Source: Paenarthrobacter nitroguajacolicus (GTDB lineage Bacteria; Actinomycetota; Actinomycetes; Actinomycetales; Micrococcaceae). Taken from it: a stretch of DNA of 64,000 bases. Location of the stretch: the NCBI RefSeq assembly GCF_007786235.1, contig NZ_VNFK01000018.1, forward strand, positions 41,346 through 105,345, read 5' to 3'. The translations under genes were made by a program, and so were the position numbers. Below are positions 8,323 to 15,989 of the stretch, piece by piece. The notes beneath the pieces were generated by a model that saw only the letters and a program-made list of their open reading frames with translations, was not told the DNA's origin and made no database searches. Position 1 is the stretch's first letter, and every line of letters begins with the position of its first letter.

Positions 8323-9303
8323 TTAGCGCCGCAGACTTTCCGACGGCAACTCCCCGAAGGTCTTCAGATACAGCGCGGAGAAGCGCCCCTGATGGGTGAA
8401 GCCGCACAGCTCCGCGACGGTCGTGACCGTCTGCTCGCGCGGGCTTGCTTCCAGCAGCATCTCGCGGGCTCGATCCAGCCGGATAGTCCGCAGCAGGTCC
8501 GACGGCGTCGCCCCGGTTTCGGCCCGAAGCGCGGTCTGCAAGGTCCGGACCGAAACCCCCAGGCACTCAGCAATGTCCGGCACGGTGAGTTCCTCCGTGG
8601 CGTGGCGCTCCAGCAGTTCGCGGCATTCACGGACCAGACGGCCCTCCGCTTCCGCGTTCCGGAGCTCCCCAGAGGGCGGCTGCATCGCCATTAACAGGCG
8701 GGACACCATGCTGTCCGCCAGCAACCCCTGTACAAACGCGGGGGCCGTGGACTGTGGCTGGCCAATCAGGTCGTCATGAAGCTCGACGACGGACCTCAGG
8801 AACGCGCGGCCGGCAGCACCTGAAAGGTCCATGCCGTAGCCAAGGTCCACAGCGCTTTCGCCATACAGCTGCTCGGCAACCCGCTCCAGCGCTGTTCGCC
8901 TTACATAGACGATGAGATGAGGACTGCCACCGTCCCAGCTCATGGAGAACGGCCGGTCGATCGGCGGAACAGTCGCCATGCGCGGGCTGGATTCAACGGT
9001 GCTCGCACCAACTTGCATGGACGCGTGCCCGGCCAGCGGAATCTGCACTAAATGGAAATCCTGCAGGCCCTCAGGGTCGATGCGGACGTCCGCGCCATAG
9101 TCCAGGAACTCAATCCCCACGTCGCCCCGATGCAGGGAACGCAGCTTCATGTCCACCGATGACGTCCGGGTCCGTGGCGCGAGCTCATGGCTGCAGAACA
9201 GCTCGGCGATCTTGGCGTGCGCCTCGTCCACGTCGGTTGTGGCCATCGTTGGCCGTCCCCGCAGTACGTCACGGGGAAGAATCTTCACCATTTGGGCACC
9301 CAC
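8323..9303 (-). CDS. AraC family transcriptional regulator, probable activator of the indole/isatin operon
   Basis: Up to 326 residues from GTG 9303; ATG 9291 is an equally possible start. Residues 30-200 resemble the AraC_binding_2-type sensing domain (as in AraC regulators of aromatic monooxygenase clusters), with FLDYGADVRIDPEGLQDFHL. The C-terminal 100 residues hold the double helix-turn-helix, including VPDIAECLGVSVRTLQTAL and the signature ending in CGFTHQGRFSALYLKTFGELP. It abuts the FadR gene tail to tail without a gap and is divergent from the micro-ORF and monooxygenase operon. The two repeated promoter copies at 9313-9410 and 9584-9681 contain direct half-sites 20 bp apart, as expected for an AraC dimer. 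Confidence 0.9.
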   Translation of the reverse strand: MGAQMVKILPRDVLRGRPTMATTDVDEAHAKIAELFCSHELAPRTRTSSVDMKLRSLHRGDVGIEFLDYGADVRIDPEGLQDFHLVQIPLAGHASMQVGASTVESSPRMATVPPIDRPFSMSWDGGSPHLIVYVRRTALERVAEQLYGESAVDLGYGMDLSGAAGRAFLRSVVELHDDLIGQPQSTAPAFVQGLLADSMVSRLLMAMQPPSGELRNAEAEGRLVRECRELLERHATEELTVPDIAECLGVSVRTLQTALRAETGATPSDLLRTIRLDRAREMLLEASPREQTVTTVAELCGFTHQGRFSALYLKTFGELPSESLRR

Positions 9304-9312
9304 TCCACACTT

Positions 9313-9410
9313 CTGCGCTTATCGGATGATCCTCGCGCAACGTGGATATTCCGGATTTCAGCCGCCACCTAGAGTCGCTGTTAAGACAAGTATGACGCAG
9401 CTCACATCAC
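9313..9410 (+). promoter_or_regulatory. Duplicated promoter/operator, copy A
   Basis: This 98-bp segment aligns without gaps to 9584-9681 (69 of 98 positions identical by hand count). It holds direct half-sites CGGATGATCC (9323) and TGGATATTCC (9343), two helical turns apart, then TAGAGT (9370-9375) as a probable -10 box, then TGACGCAGCTCACAT. No good -35 is seen, which fits activator-dependent transcription of the micro-ORF at 9442. Confidence 0.75.
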
Positions 9411-9441
9411 GATAACAGCAGCGAAAGCGAGGTGAGGACCG

Positions 9442-9600
9442 GTGAAGAACATCAAGCTCGTACACGACCGGCGGGACGAATGGGACCGAACCCACTTCGA
9501 ACTCTGGGCGGCGGAACTCCGAGCCAAAGAGGCTCAACTCACCTCCGCGGCTTGGGTCGGTTGGCACGAGGAAGAGGAAGACCCTGCGCAATTCGGATGA
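9442..9600 (+). CDS. 52-residue micro-ORF of unknown function between two promoter copies
   Basis: GTG at 9442 is preceded by GAGGTGAGG at a suitable distance and opens a 52-codon frame ending in TGA at 9598. The product is charged and rich in Trp and Glu: it begins MKNIKLVHDRRDEWDRTHFE, continues with a helical LWAAELRAKEAQL stretch, and ends in an acidic tail EEEEDPAQFG. No domain was recognised. It lies between two copies of the same promoter, so it seems to have its own transcription start ahead of the monooxygenase operon. Its last seven codons overlap the beginning of copy B. It could be an accessory peptide, a leader ORF or a duplicate by-product. It is too small to be sure it is translated. 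Confidence 0.55.
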   Translation: MKNIKLVHDRRDEWDRTHFELWAAELRAKEAQLTSAAWVGWHEEEEDPAQFG

Positions 9601-9681
9601 CCCCTGCGCCTTGTGGATAGCCCGGCTTACAGCGGCTGCCTAGAGTCACTTATGGAATAACCATGACGCACGTCACATTTC
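9584..9681 (+). promoter_or_regulatory. Duplicated promoter/operator, copy B
   Basis: Homologous to 9313-9410 at an offset of 271 bp. Half-sites CGGATGACCC (9594) and TGGATAGCCC (9614) keep the 20-bp spacing. TAGAGT at 9641-9646 is in the same place as in copy A and is followed by TGACGCACGTCACAT. It lies 33 bp before the SDR start and probably drives the whole operon to 17662. Confidence 0.75.
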
Positions 9682-9714
9682 TTCAACATCACAAGTACGG
9701 GAAAGGCTTGGACC

Positions 9715-10503
9715 ATGTCAGGACTCGACGGCAGGACAGCGATTGTCACCGGTGGGGCAACCAAGGTGGGGCAGGGCGTGGTGACCGCCCTGCGGGACGC
9801 CGGGGCCAAGGTGGTGGTTGCGGATATAGCTCCCGACGGCGCCGCCCTCACCAAAGAGTTGGGGGAAGGAATCCACTACTCCCACACAGACATCACCGAA
9901 GATGCCGCCGTGAACGCGCTCCTCAGCCAGACTGTAGCCACGCATGGAGGCTTGGACATCCTGGTGAACCTCGCCTGCACGTACAAGGACGACGGCGCCG
10001 CGTCCGGCCGCGCCGACTGGCTCGAGGCGCTCAACGTCAACCTCGTGAGCGCAGTGGTGGCCAGCAACGAAGCCCGGCCCTACCTCAAGGCCTCCGGACA
10101 TGGCGCGATCATCAACTTCACCTCCATCTCCAGCTCGGTGGCGCAGACCGGCCGCTGGCTCTACCCCGCCAGCAAGGCGGCCCTGGTCCAGATCACCCGC
10201 AGCATGGCCGTGGATTTCGCAGCGGACGGCATCCGGGTGAACTCCATCAGCCCCGGTTGGGTATGGAGCAACATCATGGACTCCCTCAGCAACGGGGATA
10301 TCGACAAGACAGACTCCGTCGCAGCCCCGTTCCACGCCCTCAAGCGCGTCGGCCGCCCCCACGAGGTGGGTGACGTCGTCGCATTCCTCGCCAGCGACCA
10401 AGCAAGTTTCGTGACCGGTGCCGACTGGGCGGTGGACGGCGGCTATTCCGCCCTGGGTCCTGAGCGCGCCGAAGAAACCATTCCACTGCTGGCCGCCAAC
10501 TGA
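9715..10503 (+). CDS. SDR family oxidoreductase in the indole/isatin operon
   Basis: The 262-residue protein has the short-chain dehydrogenase features: nucleotide-binding TGGATKVGQGV near the N-terminus (a slightly unusual TGxxxxxG spacing), the catalytic Ser region FTSISSSVAQTG, the catalytic pair in YPASKAAL, and C-terminal FVTGADWAVDGGYSALGP. It is the first full-size gene after promoter copy B. In known indole-oxidation clusters an SDR works beside the monooxygenase, handling the hydroxylated intermediate. Here it could oxidise an indoxyl, dihydroxyindoline or dioxindole intermediate; that is inferred from context only. Confidence 0.9.
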   Translation: MSGLDGRTAIVTGGATKVGQGVVTALRDAGAKVVVADIAPDGAALTKELGEGIHYSHTDITEDAAVNALLSQTVATHGGLDILVNLACTYKDDGAASGRADWLEALNVNLVSAVVASNEARPYLKASGHGAIINFTSISSSVAQTGRWLYPASKAALVQITRSMAVDFAADGIRVNSISPGWVWSNIMDSLSNGDIDKTDSVAAPFHALKRVGRPHEVGDVVAFLASDQASFVTGADWAVDGGYSALGPERAEETIPLLAAN

Positions 10504-10540
10504 CACCAAGCTTCACCACACTCCAGAGAAGGGCAACACC

Positions 10541-11782
10541 ATGACGCAACGCCACATCACCATCGTCGGCGCCGGCCAGTCCGGCCTGCAGCTGGGTATC
10601 GGACTGCTGGATGCAGGATTCCAGGTGACCACTGTTTCCAACCGCACGCCCGAGGAAATTCACGAAGGCAAGGTTGCCTCCAGCCAATGCATCTTCCACA
10701 ACGCCTTGGAACACGAGCGGGCGCTTGGCCTTGATTTCTGGCCAGATGCCCCCACGGTGGACGGCATCTCGTTCACCATCCCCCACCCCGAAGTGCCTGG
10801 CGAGAAGGTCATTAGCTGGGCCTCCCGCCTGGATAACCACGCCAAGTCCATCGACCAGCGCGTGAAGTTCCCGCGATTCATGGAGGAGTTCACCGCACGC
10901 GGCGGCGAACTGGTCTTCGAAGACGCCGGCGTAGCCGAATTGGAGAAGTACACGCAGAACTCCGAGCTGGTGATTGTGGCCGCTGGCAAGGGCGAAATCG
11001 CGCAGCTGTTTACCCGCGACGCCGAGCGCAGCACTTACGACGCCCCACAGCGCGCCTTGGCATTGACCTACGTGAAGGGCCTCAAGCCCCGCGAAGAGTA
11101 CTCGGCTGTCTCGTTCAATGTCATCCCCGGCGTTGGTGAGTACTTCGTGTTCCCCGCGCTCACCACCACCGGCCCCTGCGAGATCATGGTCTTCGAAGGC
11201 GTTCCCGGCGGGCCCATGGACACGTGGAAGGGGCTCACTCCCGAGGAACATCTGGAGAACTCCAAGAACATCCTGAAGACCTTCCTGCCCTGGGAGGCGG
11301 AACGCGCCACGGATGTGGAACTCACCGATCCCAACGGCGTCCTCCAAGGCAGGTTTGCGCCGACCGTCCGCCACCCGATTGCCACGCTGCCGAGTGGCCG
11401 GCAGGTACTTGGACTGGCCGACGTCGTGGTGTTGAACGATCCCATCACCGGGCAGGGCTCCAACAATGCAAGCAAATGCGCGGCGTCCTACCTGGACAGC
11501 ATCATCGGGCACGGCGGTGGCGCTTTCGATGCACGCTTCATGCAGGCCACTTTCGAGCGCTATTGGGATTACGCACAGCACGTTGCACACTGGACCAATG
11601 CCCTCCTGGCCCCTCCCCCGCCGCACGTCCTTGAGCTCCTGGGCGCGGCCAACCAGGAGCCGGCCATTGCCCACCGCTTCGCCAACGGGTTCAACCACCC
11701 GCCGGAATTCCAGGACTGGTTCATGTACCCGGACAAAGCCGCGGACTACTTGGCAAGCCTCTCTGCCACCAAAGTTTCATAG
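10541..11782 (+). CDS. styA1: Styrene/indole monooxygenase oxygenase subunit, StyA1 type
   Basis: From ATG 10541 the product is 413 residues, the usual length for StyA. The FAD-binding motif IVGAGQSGLQLGIGLLDAG lies at the N-terminus, and the C-terminal part has LGLADVVVLNDPITGQGSNN, the second FAD-contacting block of this group E flavin monooxygenase family. The enzyme epoxidises styrene or indole using reduced FAD supplied by a reductase. Its neighbour StyA2B carries a reductase domain, matching the StyA1/StyA2B pairing known from Rhodococcus and Arthrobacter. With isatin-hydrolase-like and ThDP genes downstream, indole is a more likely natural substrate than styrene: no StyC isomerase or StyD dehydrogenase is present. 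Confidence 0.92.
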   Translation: MTQRHITIVGAGQSGLQLGIGLLDAGFQVTTVSNRTPEEIHEGKVASSQCIFHNALEHERALGLDFWPDAPTVDGISFTIPHPEVPGEKVISWASRLDNHAKSIDQRVKFPRFMEEFTARGGELVFEDAGVAELEKYTQNSELVIVAAGKGEIAQLFTRDAERSTYDAPQRALALTYVKGLKPREEYSAVSFNVIPGVGEYFVFPALTTTGPCEIMVFEGVPGGPMDTWKGLTPEEHLENSKNILKTFLPWEAERATDVELTDPNGVLQGRFAPTVRHPIATLPSGRQVLGLADVVVLNDPITGQGSNNASKCAASYLDSIIGHGGGAFDARFMQATFERYWDYAQHVAHWTNALLAPPPPHVLELLGAANQEPAIAHRFANGFNHPPEFQDWFMYPDKAADYLASLSATKVS

Positions 11783-11809
11783 CACACTCCTGCTAAGAAG
11801 GACTCAACC

Positions 11810-13537
11810 ATGCGAAAGATAGCAATTGTCGGTGCCGGCGAATCCGGCGCCCAGTTGGCTTTGGGCCTGCAGCGGGATGGTTACGCAGTGACGCTTCTGT
11901 CCGACCGTTCCGCAGCCCAGATCCGCTCGGGCAAAGTCATGTCCAGCCAGTGCATGTTCTCCACAGCCCTGGACGCCGAGGCCCAACTGGGAACGGCGCT
12001 CACGGAATTTTATGAGTCCGGATCGGTGCCGGACATCAATTCCATCCGTTTGCGCGTGGACGCTGACCAGCCCATCGAATGGGAAGCGCCCTTGGACGGA
12101 CCCGCCCGATCCATCGACCAACGGATCAAGAGCGCACTGTGGATCGAGACGTTCGTGGCGGGCGGCGGGGACTTCCGGATCGAAAAAGTCACCACGCGCA
12201 TGCTCGAAGAGCTCGCCCACGACTACGAGCTGGTCATCGTGAGCACGGGCAAGGGCGAGATCGGCCAGATCTTCCCGAGGGACAAGGCAAAGTCGCCTTT
12301 CGATCGTCCGCAGCGCGTCCTGGCACTGAACTACGTCACGTCCTCCAACGGCACCGAAGCCCCCGCCGTCGCCATCCGCATGTCCATGGCACCCGGCGTC
12401 GGCGAGTTCTTCACGTTCCCGGGCCTGACCGTCTCGGGTCCCTGCCGCATGATGGTGTTCGAAGGCGTGGTGGGCGGCCCCATGGACCATTGGACCGACG
12501 TCGGGAGCCCTGAAGAGCAACTCCAGCGGTCGCTGGAGATCCTGCGCGAGCATTTCCCGCACGAGCTTCAGAATTTCGCCGACGCGGAGCTGACGGACAG
12601 CGGCGCGACGCTTCTGGGCCGGATCACGCCGACGGTGAGGTCGGCCGTCGGGGAGCTTGGGAACGGGAAACTCGTATTCGGCCTGGGTGATGCCGTGGTC
12701 CTCAACGATCCCCTCACCGGACAAGGTTCAAACAATGCGACGCTTGCCGCCAAGTACTACCTCGATTCGATCGTTCGGCGCGGCCAGCAGCCTTTTGACC
12801 GTGCCTGGATGGAGCGCACCTTCGACGAGTTCTGGCGTGGTTGGGGCCAGTGGGCTGTGGAGTGGACCAACGATCTCCTCAAGCCACGGCGGGATCACCA
12901 GAAGACACTGCTGAGCGAGGCCGCTGAGCACCCGGCGCTGGCGGCGAGCATTGTGGCCGGCTTTGACGATCCTCGGACGTCGTACCCGTGGTGGTTCGAT
13001 CCCACCGCGGCCGCCGACTTCATGCAGGCCCGCAAGGAAGACGACACGGCAGCCTTCGACCTCCGGGACTTCAGGGGCGCCTTGGGCCAGTTCGCCACAG
13101 GCGTTACCGTGGTGACCACCGTTGCCGCCGACGGCCGAAAGGTGGGCATGACCGCGAATTCCTTCACGTCAGTCTCCATGGAGCCACCGCTGGTGCTCTG
13201 GTGCCCCAGCAAGCGCGCGCCCAGCTTGGGTGATTTTGAGGACGCCACGCACTTTGCCATCAACATCCTGGCCAGCGACCAACACGTCCTCTCCCGCCAG
13301 TTCGCCACACCCGCCACGGACAAATTCGCTGGGGCGGAGACTACCGAAGGCATCGCCGGGGTCCCTCTGTTGGACGGCGCGGTGGCCACCTTCCAGTGCC
13401 GCACGGTCTCGCGGCATGATGCCGGCGATCACGTCATCTATGTGGGTGAAGTAGAGAAATACACCTACGACGGCGGCGCTCCCCTGGTGTTCCACGGCGG
13501 CAAGTACCACGCCACTGCCAGCCACCCTGATTTCTGA
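11810..13537 (+). CDS. styA2B: StyA2B fusion: flavin monooxygenase joined to flavin reductase
   Basis: A 575-residue two-domain protein. Residues 1-405 are a StyA-like oxygenase (IVGAGESGAQLALGLQRDG at the start, LGDAVVLNDPLTGQGSNN near 300), paralogous to the upstream StyA1. Residues about 415-575 are a complete flavin reductase domain of the HpaC/StyB type (GQFATGVTVVTTVAADGRKV, GMTANSFTSVSMEPPL, HGGKYHATA). The fusion makes a self-sufficient enzyme: the reductase half provides reduced FAD both to its own oxygenase half and, by analogy with described pairs, to StyA1. The frame is continuous, so this is a real fusion and not two genes. It lies 27 bp after styA1. Confidence 0.95.
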   Translation: MRKIAIVGAGESGAQLALGLQRDGYAVTLLSDRSAAQIRSGKVMSSQCMFSTALDAEAQLGTALTEFYESGSVPDINSIRLRVDADQPIEWEAPLDGPARSIDQRIKSALWIETFVAGGGDFRIEKVTTRMLEELAHDYELVIVSTGKGEIGQIFPRDKAKSPFDRPQRVLALNYVTSSNGTEAPAVAIRMSMAPGVGEFFTFPGLTVSGPCRMMVFEGVVGGPMDHWTDVGSPEEQLQRSLEILREHFPHELQNFADAELTDSGATLLGRITPTVRSAVGELGNGKLVFGLGDAVVLNDPLTGQGSNNATLAAKYYLDSIVRRGQQPFDRAWMERTFDEFWRGWGQWAVEWTNDLLKPRRDHQKTLLSEAAEHPALAASIVAGFDDPRTSYPWWFDPTAAADFMQARKEDDTAAFDLRDFRGALGQFATGVTVVTTVAADGRKVGMTANSFTSVSMEPPLVLWCPSKRAPSLGDFEDATHFAINILASDQHVLSRQFATPATDKFAGAETTEGIAGVPLLDGAVATFQCRTVSRHDAGDHVIYVGEVEKYTYDGGAPLVFHGGKYHATASHPDF

Positions 13538-13558
13538 GCACTCTTGAAAGGAACGGTT

Positions 13559-15190
13559 ATGGACGAATCCTGTGAGGTCGCGATCATTGGCTCGGGAATC
13601 AACTCCCTGGTGGCGGCAGCCGAGCTTGCCCTGGACGGAAAGCGCGTGTGCATCATCGAGCGCTCGGACCGGCTGGGTGGGTTCATCGACTCCTCCGAAC
13701 GGACCTTGCCTGGTTTCATCCACGACACGTTCTCCTCCTGGCATCCGCTGTTTGTGTCCGGCGGCGCCTATGAAGTGCTAGGCAAGGAACTGCACGCCCG
13801 GGGCCTCGAGTATTGCAATACCACCGGGCCCGTGACGGCGAGCGTAGCGGCGGACCCGGCGACGGGGGCGCACCGCGTAGTCATTGCGCACCGGGATCCA
13901 GCCGAGACAAGCGCTGCATTCAAGGAGCCCCGGGACCAGGCCGCTTACCTGGCGATGCTCGATGACCTCGGCCGTAACGCGGGCACGGTTTTCGGCGCCT
14001 TCGGCGCCGAGCTGCGATCCTTTCCTGAGGTTGCAAAGATCGCCTTTGGCGCCCTGCGGCGTGGGCGCCTGGCCGCAAACGAGTCCTTCATCCGGGACTC
14101 TGTGATGAGCGGCCGCAACTACGTCCGCAGCCGCTTTGACGGCTGGGAAACGGACCAGTTGTGGTCGCCGTGGCTCCTGCACGCCGGGCTGGGACCGGAC
14201 CAAGCCACGGGAGGGGTGATGCTGCCCGTCATGGCCATGAGCATGCACGGTTTTGGGCTGCCCGTCGTGAAGGGCGGGGCATCGCGGTTCGTTGCGGCGT
14301 TCGAGTCGCTCCTGAGGGACAACGGCGTCAGGATCATGCTCGGTGCCGAAGCCGAGGAGATCCTGGTTTCAGGCACAGCGGTCACGGGCGTCCGGACGTC
14401 ACAGGGCAGTGTTTCGGCCGACACCGTGCTGGCCAACGTCTCCCCGCAGGCCCTTTACACGTCATTGCTTCACGAGCCCCCGGCCGCGGCTGCCCGGGCC
14501 GCCGAAAAGTACCAGAACGGCCGCGGAGCCATGCAGATCCACTTGGCCTTGGACAAGCCCGTTGAGTGGCTCGATCCCCGGCTCAACAAGGTGCCGCTGG
14601 TGCACATCAGCAACGGTTCAGACAGCACAGGGATCGCATGCGCCCAGGCCGAAGCCGGCTTTCTGCCCAGCGAACCAACGGTAGTGGTGGGCCAGCAGTG
14701 CGTGCTGGATCCATCCCGGGCACCGAAGGGCAAGGCCACCCTGTGGTTGCAATTGCAGGAAGTGCCGTTCACCCCGGTGGGCGACGCTTCCGGAGAGCTC
14801 GATGTCCGCGCCGGTTGGACCGAAGATCTGAAACAGGCCTACCTGGACCGGGTTCTTGCACGGTTGGAGCAGTTCGCCCCGGGCACACGGGCCGCTGTCC
14901 TGGCATCGGACGTGATCGCACCGACGGATCTGGCTGCTGCCAACCTCAACGCTGTGAACGGTGACCCTTACGGCGGTTCGGCGGAACTCTTCCAGAACCT
15001 CCTCTGGCGGCCTTTCCCGGAGGCCGCCGGACACCGCACGGCCATCCAAGGTCTCTGGCACATCGGGGCTTCAACCCACCCCGGTCCTGGACTTTCGGGC
15101 AGCTCCGGACACCTCGTGGCACAGAAATTGACCGCGAAGCCTTCACGATTTTCCCGCATTCAAGCAGCACTGAAACCAAGCAAGCGATAG
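13559..15190 (+). CDS. FAD-dependent oxidoreductase, phytoene-dehydrogenase/amine-oxidase-like
   Basis: ATG 13559 is preceded by GAAAGGAACGG; a TTG start five codons earlier would lie inside the ribosome binding site. The 543-residue product begins with a dinucleotide-binding motif (IIGSGINSLVAAAELALDGK, then IERSDRLGGFIDS) as in CrtI/MAO-like flavoproteins. It has a central PVVKGGASRFVAAFESLL segment and the C-terminal FAD block HIGASTHPGPGLSGSSGHLV. Proteins of this family carry out desaturations and amine or alcohol oxidations. In this operon it could oxidise the indole-derived intermediate to isatin. That role is a guess from position between the monooxygenases and the isatin-hydrolase-like gene, 21 bp and 7 bp away. 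Confidence 0.85.
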   Translation: MDESCEVAIIGSGINSLVAAAELALDGKRVCIIERSDRLGGFIDSSERTLPGFIHDTFSSWHPLFVSGGAYEVLGKELHARGLEYCNTTGPVTASVAADPATGAHRVVIAHRDPAETSAAFKEPRDQAAYLAMLDDLGRNAGTVFGAFGAELRSFPEVAKIAFGALRRGRLAANESFIRDSVMSGRNYVRSRFDGWETDQLWSPWLLHAGLGPDQATGGVMLPVMAMSMHGFGLPVVKGGASRFVAAFESLLRDNGVRIMLGAEAEEILVSGTAVTGVRTSQGSVSADTVLANVSPQALYTSLLHEPPAAAARAAEKYQNGRGAMQIHLALDKPVEWLDPRLNKVPLVHISNGSDSTGIACAQAEAGFLPSEPTVVVGQQCVLDPSRAPKGKATLWLQLQEVPFTPVGDASGELDVRAGWTEDLKQAYLDRVLARLEQFAPGTRAAVLASDVIAPTDLAAANLNAVNGDPYGGSAELFQNLLWRPFPEAAGHRTAIQGLWHIGASTHPGPGLSGSSGHLVAQKLTAKPSRFSRIQAALKPSKR

Positions 15191-15197
15191 GAGAACA

Positions 15198-15989
15198 ATG
15201 TCTGTTCTGGCCGGGCTCACTGCAGCCCTTTCGAGTGGTTCGGTGGAGATCATCGACCTCACCACACCGCTCAGTTCCGAAACCCCCATCCTGAACCTGC
15301 CGCAGCCGTTCGCGAACACGGTGGGTTTGTCCGTCTCGCCGGTGAGCAATTTCGACGACGCCGGACCGGCCTGGGCGTGGAACGATGTCACCGTGGGAGA
15401 GCACGCCGGGACGCACCTGGATGCTCCGGTCCACTGGATTACGGGCAAGGACGGCAAATCCGTGGACCAGATCGAACCACACCGCCTGGTGGGCCCTATC
15501 GCGGTGATCGACAAGACCACCGAGGTTTCGGCGGACCCTGACTTCCTCCTGGAACCCGAGCACTTTGAGCAATGGCAGGAAGAGCACGGCGCGTTCCCGG
15601 AGAACTGCTGGGTCATCTTCCGGACCGGTTGGGCGGCCCGGGGCGCTGACGCTGCGGCTTTCGTCAACGCGGACGACGCCGGACCGCACACTCCCGGTGT
15701 CTCTGCGGCAGGTGCCAAGTGGCTCGCCGGAAACGCTTCGATCAGCGGCTTCGGCGTGGAAACCGTGGGCATCGACGCAGGCCAGGCAGGCGGCCTGGAT
15801 CCGATGTTTCCGGTCCACTCGTTCCTTCTCGGCGCGGACAAGTACGGAGTGACGTCGCTCCGGAACGTGGACCGGCTCCCCGTCACGGGTGCGACGTTGG
15901 TGGTTGCTCCGTTGCCGATCGTTGGCGGTACGGGCAGCCCCAGCCGCGTGTACGCGCTGGTGGAAAAGGCAACGGTGGAGACGGCATGA
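15198..15989 (+). CDS. Cyclase/isatin hydrolase family metal-dependent hydrolase
   Basis: The 263-residue protein carries the signature of the cyclase family (kynurenine formamidase KynB, isatin hydrolase): HAGTHLDAPVHW at about residues 71-82 supplies the metal-binding His and Asp and the catalytic His. IIDLTTPLS near the N-terminus and FGVETVGIDAGQAGGLDP further on are also typical. Isatin hydrolase opens the five-membered ring of isatin with manganese to give isatinate. Because the next gene is a benzoylformate-decarboxylase-like enzyme and isatinate is a 2-oxo acid, isatin is the most coherent substrate; N-formylkynurenine is a weaker alternative. It overlaps the next gene by ATGA. Confidence 0.85.
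   Translation: MSVLAGLTAALSSGSVEIIDLTTPLSSETPILNLPQPFANTVGLSVSPVSNFDDAGPAWAWNDVTVGEHAGTHLDAPVHWITGKDGKSVDQIEPHRLVGPIAVIDKTTEVSADPDFLLEPEHFEQWQEEHGAFPENCWVIFRTGWAARGADAAAFVNADDAGPHTPGVSAAGAKWLAGNASISGFGVETVGIDAGQAGGLDPMFPVHSFLLGADKYGVTSLRNVDRLPVTGATLVVAPLPIVGGTGSPSRVYALVEKATVETA

Noticed and set aside
9313..9681. CRISPR-like direct repeat
   Set aside because: Only two copies, about 70 percent identical, 271 bp apart and with promoter-like content.
10340..11698. 452-residue minus-strand frame over StyA1
   Set aside because: Shadow of the monooxygenase gene; no recognisable motif.
11810..13537. StyA2B as a frameshift or assembly artefact joining two genes
   Set aside because: The frame is continuous, both domains are complete and the fusion architecture is known in related actinobacteria.
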